From: Siderastrea radians
Lineage: Eukaryota > Cnidaria > Anthozoa > Scleractinia > Rhizangiidae
NCBI GenBank assembly: GCA_964017195.1
Contig: OZ024898.1
Location: 1,350,001 to 1,414,000 of the forward strand
Length of the DNA stretch: 64,000 nucleotides
Reading direction: 5' to 3'
The notes beneath the pieces were generated by a model. That model was not told the origin of the DNA, did not search any database, and saw only the letters and a list, made by a program, of their open reading frames with translations. A program made the translations under genes and the position numbers. Positions 52,760 to 64,000 of the stretch are shown one piece after another; positions within the stretch are counted from its first letter, which is position 1; the number at the start of each line of letters is the position of its first letter.

Positions 52760-55700
52760 GTATTTCGGGGAAATATCAATCGATCTGGAATAGTATTTCA
52801 CCGCATCATGAAACCATTTGCGGCGAGTCACGTTCGCTTTTATCCTCGTTCATGGTACAGTTGGATTTCAATGAGAGTAGAGATCTATGGATGCCCAACA
52901 GGTACAGTTATTACAGCATAAACCTTCAGTGAAAGTGTAATAATTTATGACCTAATCACTCCTTAGAGCGCATAATTTCAAAACAACAACAAAATCGCTT
53001 TAAAAAAAACGCTTCTATTATAACAGGTAAGTACTGTTCGGTGTCTTTCCTAAAGACAAAAGTTAAAACCATTTTAGAATCATTACAAAGGGAACCACAG
53101 GAGAGACCACTCAGTGGGTTCAACTGAAACATCGCACTTCAGAAGTTAGAAACATCATTGTAAGCGTGCTTCAGTAGCAGGCGTAAATGGGGAAGGGGGA
53201 GATAAGCGAAAAGGCGGGAGAAAAAATGAGGGACTGGGGACTCAGCATAGCTGACAGCAGTTGACCACAGGCAGGTGAGGCTCTCAGGGTAGACCCACAA
53301 TAACCGATTCAAGGGTTGACTCGGGCCTAGCTATGATTTGAGTCACGCTAAACACACTTCACCTTGCGCCTCACTACAATATTTTTTTCCTTTGCAGCCG
53401 GACTCTGCAATCGAGCTCTTGGACTTCAAAACCGCCGCCCGCCGCTTGAAGAACCAACAAATCACTGCTTCGTCCTCGCGGCCAGGCCTCTATACTTGGC
53501 GCGGCACCACAGCCAGGCCTGGTGCCCAAATTATTCTAATTGCAACCAGTGGTTGAAATTCGACTTTCTTTGCGAGTCCAAGGTGACAGGTGTCGTCATA
53601 CAGGGAAGGTCTAACGTAAGCCAATGGGTCACGAGGTACTGGTTGTATTACAGTCAGGAGAATGTTCATTGGACAGTGTACAGATACAATAGCCGTGACA
53701 AGGTAAGAACGTCGTATACCTACTGGCATCACCAGTCTTCCCTCAATGTGTTGTCTTGACTGTTTTACTCTACACCAATTTTAAATATTTAGTACATAGC
53801 CGAACTTGAAACATTCTCTTGCAGGCTATACTGTGCTTTCGATTGGTATATTTTTTTTATGTTTGAGTATAGCTGAGGATATTGGCGTAATGGAACCCAC
53901 CAATCTATCATTGGCTACGAGGGATTGTATTTTTTGTTGCAGTATTTTCAGGGATGTCGCGATAAAGACTCCGTGTCAACACAGCCAATAAACCCAGCGA
54001 TCATTGCGAGGTTTATCAAGATTCGACCACGTGGCTGGCGCAGTCATATTTGTATGAGAGTAGAATTCTATGGTTGCCCTGCAGGTATTCGCAGTGTTTA
54101 TTAAAAAAATTAAAGTTTCCTAAAAAAAAAAACAGGGTTTTATTAAGGAAGCTTAAAATGAAAAAGAGGGGGGGGGATGATTTAAGGGCATTATGTGCGT
54201 GAATTTCAGGATAAATACATTTTTAGGTCGAAGTGATGTTATGTGTACATCAAGTATTCAGTTGTTCATAGATTTGAAAGCTAAGTATCGAAGTCTTTGT
54301 AATAATAATAATGTGAAGAAAATCGCACTAGTTTGCGCCCTAGTTTTATCGGCCTTGAAATGTCTTAAGGAGTTTTAATTAATAAACACCTGGTTGTCTT
54401 TCTGATCATAGCAACTTCTCCTATGCATTACAGGAACGATCTCCGTCGTGATTTTTGTCGAGATCAGAAAGAAACACAGGGGAGTTGTTCGCTCAAGCAC
54501 GTTTAGAAAAATTTGCACAATACAGTTCTCGGCAACAAGAGAACCTCAGAAACTATATCTCGTTTCCTCATTGTCGTCTCTTCTTCTCTTTCCCAGACCA
54601 TTGCCTGGTTCCTCTTGGAATGGAAGATGGCTGCATTACGAATTCCCAACTTAGTGCTTCATCCATGTTTAACCGTTACTACGGTCCTTACAACGCACGA
54701 TTACAAGCGCGAAACTACGGCTTCACGCGGGGAGGCTGGATCACAAGCGTGAGAAGCACGCGCCAGTGGATTCAGGTTGACTTGGAGAGAGTTGCGACTG
54801 TGAAAGCCGTAGCTACACAGGGACGCTATAACGGAAACCTATACGTAAAGTCGTACGTCATAACTTTCAGCAAAAATGGACGACAGTTTGTCCCGTACAG
54901 AGAGGAAAGAAAAATTAGGGTGAGATTAGTTCTAATTTAGTCAAAACCAGAAGTGTCAAACTTTGTCCAGGCAGATTCAGTTTTGGCCTTCACATGCTCA
55001 AATGGTAGAATCTCTTTGTCATAATGTAAATATATTACACCACAAGAAATTATAGCAGAGTAGATTGCAAGTTGAGAGCTCCAGAAAAATCGAAAATGGC
55101 GAGAATCGAGCAGCGAAGTCTCGAGGAACAACGGCAGACGCGTTAAGTTCCCGACTCTTTGCGTGTTCTCAGGCTGCTGTCCTAAATTCATCCACAGACT
55201 CAAAAGGTAGAATAACCTGGTACAGCATAATAAACAGCAGCACATGAACTTACCAATCGCTCGCATTCTCTTGAATGGTCCTACTTGACCGATTTTTTCC
55301 ACAGGCTGAAACGCTAGAGCCACCTAACAAAGGAATTTGAGGAGTGAAACTGTAGAGGACTGGAAGTAGTCAGTAAGTTAGACCGAAAAGTACTGGCACC
55401 AGCCTGAACAAGACAGCCGAGCGGTGTAGAACTGCTGTTCGCCGAAGAGCAAACAAAACAGTTCTTTGTTGGTTTTTCGTCGTTTCATGGGTGATTGAGC
55501 TTACAAATTGAAGGCAAAAACACTTCTCCAAAGGGTGAATTCCTGAAGTGCTGACGTTAATTATCCTTGTTGTTGTTGTTGTTGTTTTCCCTTCGTCAAT
55601 AAGTGTTATTGTCATAGATATGCTGGGTCATATCACGAAAATATAAGGATCATTTAATTCAGTCCACCTAGCCTGCTACGTTTCTATGGGAAGCAGCTCA

Positions 55701-56439
55701 ACGTTTGTTTCTCAGAATTGTTCCCAATTTTATTTGTCTGTATCCTCTAACCTTTAGCCCTTTTCGTTAAGTTTTAATATAGTCATATTACAAATCCCTG
55801 AGTTGTTCCGTCTGTAATATCTTTCAGGTTTTTAACGGAAACAGTGACAGGCACCATGTTGTAACACGTTGCTTCAGAACTCCATTTGAAGCGCGGTTTG
55901 TTCGACTCCACCCAAAGAGTTGGTACGGTTATGTATCGTTAAAAATGGAACTGTATGGCTGTAGACAATGTGAGTTTTAAGGGTCGTCCTTTGTTGCGTT
56001 AGAGTAGGATCCATAGAACGAGGCGGCAGTCAGTCACCTTTCAAAAGATTATTTTCTGGAGCACTATCACCTACTTTTCGGATTCGATTACTTTAAGAAA
56101 CTCAAAGACATATTGCAATAATAGAAAACCCAAAAATACTGTTTCAGTTTCGTTTAAAATTATCTAAGATACTAGTTTTCTGAAACTTTAACCCTGCCCC
56201 AGCTTTGTTATACAAATTCTCCTTACTGGTCTACTTGTATTTTGTTGAGTACTAGTTGAGAGAGCTTGTTTCAACATCAAGACAATTCCTCTTCAGTGAT
56301 CAATTCCTTCATTCTCATGACTTGTATGCGTTATAATGCACCGATATGATGAGGAGAAATTTGATGCTGATCACTATTGGGGCTTATAAGGTTAATTAAA
56401 CGCATTCGTTTGGCAGCAGATTGTGAGGATGAAAATTGA
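52760..56439 (+). CDS. F5/8 type C (discoidin) domain protein, partial
   Basis: Exons 52760-52901, 53398-53702, 53943-54084, 54597-54919, 55828-55969 and a short last exon at about 56417-56439, all GT-AG and phase-compatible. Three F5/8C domains: the C-half of one (VRFYPRSWYSWISMRVEIYG), a complete second, and a complete third (LVPLGMEDGCITNSQLSASS, WIQVDLERVATVKAVATQG, ending FVRLHPKSWYGYVSLKMELY). All three C-half exons are exactly 142 nt, showing domain duplication. Such proteins bind glycans or lipids outside the cell. The first N-half is not found, so the gene start is missing or lost. In exon 53398-53702 about 28 residues are read in a shifted frame (see findings), so function is uncertain. 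It lies between lectins B and C. Confidence 0.75.
55970..56416. other. Last intron of the discoidin gene
   Basis: No features beyond splice borders (donor GTGAGT; two alternative acceptors ending at 56416 and 56419, both in frame to the TGA at 56437-56439). Confidence 0.4.
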
Positions 56440-57121
56440 TTGCAACTTGAAAACAAAAGGCTTAGGTTTTCAAGATTCTCCTTTGATTCTTGGAAAAATC
56501 GCCAGAAACTGACTATGGGTTACTTTTCCCATGACAAAATTGTTCAATTTCTTTCTCTTGACGCCCTAGGAACATTTAATTTCGTGTACGAGAAAGGGTA
56601 TTTTTATTTATATTTCAGTATATTTTTCACCAAAAAAAGAGAAAATCCCTGTGAAATAGTCCGTTCATGACATTTGCCGCCCGTTTTCGCCAGGGAACTC
56701 GAGACGTACATGATACTTTGCGGGCGGTTCCTCAGTTTCAGTATTGGCAACTCTTGCTTACTAATCCCTGTCTGACCGAGCGGTTGATAATCGATCAATG
56801 TTGACGAATACTCTAGAGAACGTCGGATCTCATTCGTGTTTGATTTATTCTTTCATTGTTTAATATGTAAAAATATCGTAAACTGAAATACGACCACAAT
56901 AACTAAAACGTCTGTTCCTTTTGAGTCAAACTTATAAGAGTTAGTTTTTGTTCAGAAATATATTCGAAACAATTAAGGTAAGATATTTAAACAAAAATAT
57001 GGGATATTTAGAGGTCACTATATGGCGGATATTTAGAAAGTTTCCAGAAAGAAATTGGGTGATTTTGCGTGGTATTTTGTACATAGCCTTAAAAATAGCA
57101 GGCGAGACAAGTCCGGTTTCG
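56440..57121. other. Gene-free stretch before lectin C
   Basis: Only short open frames without similarity. No lectin-type TATA/initiator pair could be recognised before the lectin C remnant. Confidence 0.4.
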
Positions 57122-58863
57122 CGATGTCATTGTTCTTTCTCTTTTTGGTGTTTTGCGTTTTGTCGGACCGACTTAGGTGAACAATTCGAAAGTGAGTGGA
57201 CAGGCACCGAAGGCTAGCGGGGGATGTATCTTTGTCTAACTCGGGACTGAGAATTTTGCAAACGCAGGAAATCCTTGAACGGCTGAAAGCAGTTGAACAA
57301 AAACTGAACAAGATAGATTGCAAAGGCCCGTCAAAGATTAAATGGAGTAAAATCTGGTTTAGTATTAGCTCCCTCCCCTCTCAAAATTAAATCTCTCTCG
57401 CTCAGCGAGCCCAGATGAGGCAACTTTTGCAACGTTTATTTTAGTATTTTTGAAGCCAAAGTTGATCCTTTTCATTCTAAACCTTTGCTGTCGCTATTAG
57501 CGTGAGTTACTTAATTATTTAGAGACGCCTATGTAATACTGCAGGAGGTCCCTAGGGTCGAGTGAGAAGAGTAAAACAGCAAACCTGCGAAAAGTTGGCC
57601 TACCACGCGCGATCCTCTAAGCAAATTTTGCGCGCATCTTTCACTTACAAGCCTACTCTAACAGGCGCCGTTTGGAAATAAGACTTCTCATTCTGTTTTA
57701 TACACTAGAAGTGCGATGCATTCCAGGGTGGAAACTGTTCAATGGATCGTGTTTCTTTGCTTTCGTTAAACCGACGGCTACGTGGAGCGAATCTTGCTTA
57801 CTATTTGATTTTTGCAAATCACTTGGAGGTGACTTGGTCAAGATCACTTCAGCAGCTGAAAACGCTTTTGCTTATGGTTTAATATCAGGTATGGAACCAA
57901 GCCAACTTCTAACTTCTCACTTGCTCCCGTTTTAACTTATTCCATGTCGAGATCTCTCGCCTTCGCAGCTCTTTCAGTCTTAGAAACATTAAAAGTCCTG
58001 AAATTGAAGTTTTGTATTATTCTTCCCTCGCTTCAGTCCGCAATCTTTCTTTCTTCTTTTTAGCTTATGGCTAATAAATTTGAAAAGAAATATTAAGCCC
58101 TTGAAAGAGTGTTTCGTCGGGTAATGCAGTGCTTTGCGGAATTTTTTCCAAAAACAATTGATTTAGAGACAACTCCACTGCGCTTTTTTTCAACTTTCTT
58201 CACTATGCTTACTCTTTAAGTCTGCTACTTTACACTTTAGGATTTTATTCTCCATCCACCGACTCAAAAGTTACATCCATTTTATACAGCCTAATAAACC
58301 CTGATTATCACATGAAGATATTGCTCAATAGCTTTCATTTGAATAGCCACGCTTTTTCAACAGACTCAGAAGTTAGAACCACTTTGTGCAGCGCAATAAA
58401 TAGCACCACAAGAAAGTACTGCTCAATAGCTTTAGGATTTTACCAAAAAAACAAAAACAAAAAGAAAACAAACAAAGTTGAAACCAAGTATTCGTGACTA
58501 TGAAGCAGTAAAAAAATTCTCTATACTTAGTAAAAGGGTTAATGTCCTGGTTAAACACGCTCTCAATTTCTTTTCTTCTCTTTTTTTTTTTGGCCATTTC
58601 ATTGGTCTGTTCTGTTCTAAGGACACCTTCCCACATTGACACATGTTTGGATCGGACTTCACAGAGGAGGAGACGGGAACTTTTCCTGGGCGGACGGAAG
58701 TAGAGTTAGCTACTCAAGCTGGGACAAAGGCCAACCTATTATTTACAAGAATGCTGAGGACTGTGGAGTGTCCTACAGTGGACAATCAGCTCCCAGCAAA
58801 TGGCATGACACGTCTTGCAGTAACAAATCGGGCTATGTCTGCAAAATGGCCCGTATGATCTGA
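57122..58863 (+). pseudogene. C-type lectin C, disabled in exon 1
   Basis: The counterpart of exon 1 starts with an ATG at 57122 and a signal-peptide-like run (MSLFFLFLVFCVL), but small deletions relative to lectin D shift it into a stop after about 18 codons, and the donor that is AAGGTAAATGG in D reads AAGATTAAATGG here, so GT is lost. Exons 2 (57709-57888) and 3 (58622-58863) are open with normal borders and phase. Exon 2 has a 9-bp in-frame insertion (SESCLLFDFCKS where D has SEARYVCIS), adding a Cys. The sugar-contact position reads QPI. It is probably a pseudogene unless another first exon is used. Confidence 0.78.
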
Positions 58864-59700
58864 TTCCAGACTTTAAGTGCACTGATAAATCAAACAAGGG
58901 TAGATTAGCGTTTCGATAGTGAAATTAAATTTTGTAGAGTGTACAATGTTAACCAGGCGTTCTATTTCTCTTAATTTGTTGAAAAAAGGGTTTTCACAGC
59001 TATCATGAGTGGCCAGTTGACGGCACCCAAATTCAAACGTAGGGAAAAAAGTTTTTGAATGCTAATCCTGAGTAATGGCTTAATCCTGCTTTGAACAACA
59101 ACGCCCAGGTATTTAAAATGTCATGGCCAATACCATCCCATTATTTTTCGGTTCATTTGTCCATTACTCGATTTACAAACCAGCTCGGTCTAAGAACAAA
59201 AAGTCTGGCAGTCAACAGTTCAAAAGGCACTATTTAGTTTGTATTCTTACGCTAAAAAGGCGATCAATGTAATCATACATCAAAAATCAAAAGAGGCGAC
59301 GCATGAAGTATAGCAGTAAGGAGAATACGTTTTATTCTTGCTATGCACCCAGTTAATCAGTTATTAAGTCAAGGTCTGACTCTGGGGTGAAAGTTTAGGA
59401 ACTGCTGCATTAGCTTTTAGTAGAGTTTAGTGTACGCTCTAACCATTAGTGTAAACACCGACATAAAGGGGGCAAATCACGACAAGGACATTTTTTGCTG
59501 CTTGAAGTCGTTTATACCAAGTATTTGTCTAGCTAGTGTTATTAAATAATTATTAAAATTTTTCTCCAAAGCAATGTTTAGTTTGATTTATATTTGCCAT
59601 GTTTAATTTAATATATCTTGCATAAGTTTGCTAGCGGAATAACAAAAACAGCTCACTTAAACGAGGGAAATGGTACTATACAAATTTGTTGTTTGAAAGA
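58864..59700. repeat. 3' flank of lectin C, shared with A and D
   Basis: It aligns along its length with 62205-63010 and with 15425-16060. It contains the uninterrupted version of the site where the composite element entered next to lectin A (GTGTACAATGTTAACC near 58947). No coding sequence was recognised. Confidence 0.75.
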
Positions 59701-59756
59701 AGTGCTTTACTCAGAATGACTATCGCTTTTCGGTGCCCCCCTAAAACGATATACGC

Positions 59757-60013
59757 CTCGTATGTGACTACAGTGGGTGCAGAAGACAGCGATTTCTCTG
59801 TACTATGTCGCTTATATTTTAGTTTAGGTAACCGAGCATGCAATCGCTGCGATTTAGCTCACGTTCTGCCCACTCCACTATCATATATCGCTGTTATTAT
59901 GTTCACCTGGGCCGGAGAGACAGAATAGCATTTGGAGCAGAGTTTCTTATCTAAGAAAACACCACGACAGCAGAAACCAGCTCTTAAACCACTACACCAT
60001 CGCGCCGTTACCT
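59757..60013 (-). repeat. Dispersed repeat with tRNA-like head, copy 2
   Basis: It matches 51177-51660 (ACAGTGGGTnCAGAAGACA, AGTTTAGGTAACCGAGCA, CTAAGAAAACACnACGACAG, CCACTACACCATCGCG). On the minus strand it begins GGCGCGATGGTGTAGTGGTT, tRNA-like with a box A. Copy 2 is continuous, so it shows the original structure. A tRNA-derived SINE is one explanation; a leftover of segmental duplication between lectin intervals is another. Confidence 0.5.
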
Positions 60014-60460
60014 ACAACGAAACGGGAGTAATCAATTTTATATTTTAGTTGGACAAAAAAGACAAAGTCTTCAGTTGTATCTAAAGACGTTTCATGAATT
60101 CTTCGTCAGATGATAATTATTTCAAAATCGCCAATTGTCAAGTACTAGAAATGATAAGGTCCAAAACATAGTTCGTAGAAAAGAAGCATTAACATTTCAA
60201 TAATCTTTATCCCTTTGTAAGAAAGCTCTCAATATCAAGGGTTCGGTGCACAAGACCTTCTCAGCTACGAGGTTATTTTCCGTGAACCGTGAAATACCAA
60301 TATTGATTACCGTGATTCTTATTTCCCATCTTTAATAGATCGCATAATGCATCTTACCACCCCCTTTGAATTGCAAATCAACTTGTCAAGCTTTTCTATG
60401 CGCTCCAGGATATTGAGCTCATTAACGCGATTTTGCTGTCGAGGAAAGTCTAGTTTGACG

Positions 60461-62204
60461 ATGTCCTTCTTCTTCCCCTTTCTGGTGTTTTGCGTTTTGT
60501 CTGTGCGGCATATCTCAGCATCGCCGCTCAAAAATTCGAAATCGCGTGGACAGGCACCGAACGCTAGCGAAGGATGCATCTTTCACAACGTTTATAACTC
60601 GGGACTGAGCGCGTCGCAAACGCAGGAAATTCTCAAGCGGTTGAAAGCAGTTGAACAAAAACTGAACAAGATAGTTTGCAAAGGCCCTTCAAAAGGTAAA
60701 TGGAGTAAAGTTTGGTTTAGAAGTAGCTCCCTCCCCTCTCGAAATTAAAACTTTCTTGCTCAGTTAGCCAAGATGAAGCGACTTTTGCAAAGTCTATTTC
60801 AGTATTTTTTAAGCCAAAGTTGGTCCTTTTCATTTTAAACCTTTGCTAGTTAGCGGAGTTATTTAATTATTTAGAGGCGCCTACATACTGCAGGCCCCTA
60901 GGGTCGAGTGAGAAGGATAAAACAGCAATCCCACGAAAAGTTGGCCTGCCCCCGCGGTCCTCTAAGCAAATTTCGCACCCATCTTTCGCCCCGAGCGTAA
61001 TCTAAGCGGCACCGTTTTGAAATAAGACTTCTCGTTCTCCTTTATACACTAGTAGTGCGATGCCCTCCGGGGTGGAAACTGTTCAACGGATCCTGTTTCT
61101 TTGCTTTCATTAAACCGACTGCTACGTGGAGCGAAGCCCGTTATGTTTGCATATCACTTGGAGGTGACTTGGTCAAGATCACTTCAGCAGCCGAAAACGC
61201 TTTTACATATGGTTTAATATCAGGTATGGAACCTACCCAACTTTTAACTTACTCTCTTTAACTCAGTATTTCATGTCGAGATCTCTCTCCTTTGGAACTC
61301 TTTCAATTTTAGACACACTGTCCTGTCCAAAAATTAACGGTTTATATCATTTTTCCCTCGCTCTCAGTCTACAATTTAAGATTGGAACAGTCAGACATAT
61401 ATATATATTTTAGGCAACTTTTTTTTTCTTTTTAGATGATGGCTAATTAATTTGAGATATATTAAGCCCTCGAAAAAGTGTTTCATTCAGGCATGCAATA
61501 CTTTGCGGAATTTTTTGCAAACAATTGATTCAGAGACAACTCCGCTGCGCTTTTTTTCAACTTTCTTCCCCATGTTTACTCTTTAAGTCCGCTACTTTAC
61601 ACTTTAGGATTTTATTTTCGATCCACCGACTCAAAAGTTACATCCATATATCTTATACAGCCTAATAAACAGTATGACATGAAAATATTGCTCAATAGCT
61701 TTCATTTGAATAAACTTAAAAGTTAGAACCACCTTGTGCAGCGCAATAAATAGCACCACAAGAAAGTACTGCTCAATAGCAGGATTTTACAAAAAGCAAA
61801 CAAACAAACAAAACAAAAGTTGAAACCAAGTATTCGTAAGCATGAAGCAGTAAAAAGAATTCTCCTACGTAGTAAAAGGGTTCAGCAACGTCCCGGATTT
61901 AACACGCTCTCTCAATTTCTTTTCTTTTCTTTTTTAATTTCATTGGTCTGTTCTGTGATAAGGAAATCTTCCTACATTGACGCACGTTTGGATTGGACTT
62001 CACAAAGGAGGAAACGGGAACTTTTACTGGGCGGACGGAAGCAGAGTTAGGTACTCAAACTGGGACAAAGGCCAACCTTCTAATTACAAGAATGCTGAGG
62101 ACTGTGGGGTGTTCTACAGTGGCCAGTCAGCTCCTAGTAAATGGCATGACACGTTTTGTAATAACAAATGGGGCTATATCTGCAAAATGGCCCATATGAC
62201 ATGA
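60461..62204 (+). CDS. Secreted C-type lectin D (three exons)
   Basis: Exons 60461-60695, 61053-61223, 61963-62204, GT-AG and phase 1, give 215 residues. Signal peptide MSFFFPFLVFCVLSVRHISA, then a slightly longer stalk (SPLKNSKSRGQAPNASE), the coiled-coil neck shared with A and B (NVYNSGLSASQTQEILKRLK), and a long-form C-type domain (CPPGWKLFNGSC ... CNNKWGYICKMAH). The sugar-contact tripeptide is QPS, close to the galactose-type QPD but lacking the Asp; KWHD replaces WND. Introns and flanks match lectins A and C. No defect was found. No TATA box was evident upstream, unlike A and B. Confidence 0.9.
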
Positions 62205-63010
62205 TTCCAGATTTCAAATGCACTCATAAATCAAGCAAGGATAGATTAGCGTTTCCATAGTGTAATTAAATTTTGGAGAGTGCACAATGCTAGCAGGCGT
62301 TCCATTTCTCTTAACTTGTTGAAAAGAGTTTCACATTTTTCATGAGTGGCCATTTGACATGCAGCAACCAAATTCAAACGTAGGGCAAAAAGGTTTTGAA
62401 CGCTAATCCTGAGTAATGGCTTAATCCTGTCTTTAACAACCAGGCCCAGGTATTTAAAAAAGTCATGGCCAATACATCCCATTATTTTTCGGTTCATTTG
62501 TCCATGACTCGACTTACGAACCAGCACGACGTAAGAACAAAATGTCTAGCAGTCTACAGTTCAAAAAGCACTATTTAGTTTGTAAATGCGATCAATGTAA
62601 TCTGCAGACATCAAAAATCAAGAGAGGAGATGCATGAAGTATATCACATTATAAAGGAGAAAACGTTTTATTTTTGCTATGCACTCAGTTAATCTGTTAT
62701 TAAGTAGAGCTCTGATTCTGGGCTGAAGGTGTAGGAACTGCTGCATTAGCTTTTAGTAGGGCTTAGTATACACACTATATCACCATTATTTGTAATCACT
62801 GAGACATAAAAGGAACAAACCACGACAAGTACACATCTTTTGCTGCTTGAAGTCGTTTATACCAAGTTTTTGTCAAGCTAGTGTTATAAAACAATTAAAC
62901 GAATTTTTCTTCAAAGCCATGTTTAGTTTGATTTATGTTTGCCATGTTTAATTTGATATATCTTACATATTTAGTTTGCCAAAGTAGCAATAACAACGGC
63001 ACAAACGAGG
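62205..63010. repeat. 3' flank of lectin D, shared with A and C
   Basis: The best alignment is with 58864-59700 (GTGCACAATGCTAGCAGGCG against GTGTACAATGTTAACCAGGCG; TTTTGCTGCTTGAAGTCG; CCATGTTTAATTTGATATAT). It marks the right end of the duplicated unit. Confidence 0.72.
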
Positions 63011-64000
63011 GTATTTGCATTAAAATTTAACTCATTGTTAAGGTCCGTTTTTTAGTAGTCCTTTTAGATAAGAACCCGTACAAATTCACCTTAAATCGGG
63101 AAATGAAAACCACTAGAACTCCGCATGGGGTAAGGGTCGGTCGTTATTTATCGCCTGGTTGGGGGGGGGGAGGGGTTTAGGGGCTCACTTTATTTCACGT
63201 TTAACGAAAGTGGGTTCACTCAGTTAAGCTAAAATAGAAACGGGTGTGTGTCAAATTTGAACCCTTATATTTTCATCTTGTAGTATGATGACGAGCTTCA
63301 TGCCAGGGATTTATGCCATAATAGCTTCAGCTTTAGAAATTTCGGTCATTTGTAGTGAATATATTAAAATTAACAAATTTCATAGTGCGTGGCAGTTTTA
63401 GAGGTATTTCCAGCCAATTCAGGAGATCCTGATATAAAAACTTCCCGGGGGAGCATGCCCTGGACCCCTCTGAACGGTTTCAGTTAAGATCTTGTTTTCG
63501 ACCCCTGTCACGGCTGCTACCTTGCGTTGGTGCGCTCCAGGCGTTCCGAGTTCAGCCCTTTGCACCATATCATTCTCTACCCCAAAAGCTTAAGCACTGG
63601 GTTGAGAATGGATTTTGGCTACGTGTGCGTGGAGTTTCCCAGAGCTTGCACGCGCGAAGTCAGAAGCGTAAGCACAGGGGAGGAGAATACCCTTTGCACC
63701 GTTTTTTTTGTCGGAATCAGTCGCATCATAGGCATAGACATATAGACTAACACTTTATTCAAGGATCGTAAAATCAAGCTTTAAAACATTTTGTCAGATA
63801 TGAATTCTGTTCTGTGATTGTGAGTTTCAAACTTAATTGAGAGTTGTTCTTAGTTTTCTATACCTTTGTATTTAAATTATCCTGTAGACGTTTCAGACAT
63901 TTGTAACTGTATATGGCAGAAAAACACCAACAAATCGAGACAAAAAACGACCGAGGAAATGATTGGTGTATTCAGGGAGAAAAGTAGTCGGGAATGGGGG
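63011..64000. other. Gene-free stretch to the window end
   Basis: Poly-G near 63163-63172 and a CTTCCCGGGGGAGCATGCCC segment at about 63442 that resembles a common cnidarian repeat. No gene was recognised. Confidence 0.4.

Noticed and set aside
12061..62204. Venom-type C-type lectin toxins
   Set aside because: The domain is shared with some venom proteins, but the signal peptide, coiled-coil neck and tandem genomic setting fit ordinary secreted lectins; nothing indicates toxicity.

Overview
The window looks like nuclear DNA from an invertebrate animal, most probably an anthozoan cnidarian such as a coral or sea anemone. This rests on AT-rich DNA, short-exon spliced genes with GT-AG junctions, no bacterial operons, and a mix of mobile elements (Penelope-like elements, a tyrosine-recombinase retrotransposon, a Tx1/L1-like LINE, a KDZ transposase) beside expanded C-type lectin and F5/8C (discoidin) genes. 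The species cannot be fixed from the sequence alone.

Layout. 1-4.7 kb: no gene seen; inverted-repeat elements, including a TTAA-flanked MITE. 4.7-7.2 kb: two almost identical Penelope-like copies head to head, each carrying a hammerhead-ribozyme-like motif. 7.2-11.1 kb: a DIRS-order (probably Ngaro-like) element with gag, RT-RNase H and tyrosine recombinase. 12.0-13.5 kb: secreted C-type lectin A (three exons). 13.6-15.4 kb: a LINE tail interrupted by a Penelope-like RT, the whole inserted in lectin A's 3' flank with an 8-bp target duplication. 17.1 kb: 5S-rRNA-derived sequence. 18.5-19.1 kb: hAT-like MITE with a perfect 8-bp duplication. 19.3-26.4 kb: the last three exons of an unidentified gene; its intron holds a full-length, open, antisense Tx1/L1-like LINE, and one exon carries a Ser/Thr-rich minisatellite. 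28.1-30.5 kb: satellite array of 92-bp units. 32.7-44.1 kb: a 13-exon KDZ transposase gene on the minus strand with several frameshifts and younger transposons in its introns. 45.8-49.6 kb: lectin B, with another head-to-head Penelope-like insertion in intron 1. 51-52.3 kb: repeats and a fold-back element. 52.8-56.4 kb: discoidin-domain gene. 57.1-58.9 kb: lectin C, a pseudogene. 60.5-62.2 kb: lectin D. The rest is repeat-rich flank.

The host genes are secreted or extracellular recognition proteins. The lectins are tandem paralogs with identical exon phases and different residues at the sugar-contact tripeptide (EPG, EPD, QPI, QPS), and the discoidin gene sits inside this cluster. A, C and D share introns and 3' flanks, so they form the youngest duplication group; B is older. 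Lectins A and B share a TATA box plus initiator-like core promoter. Most of the remaining sequence is mobile elements in nested layers, several of which can be ordered by target-site duplications.
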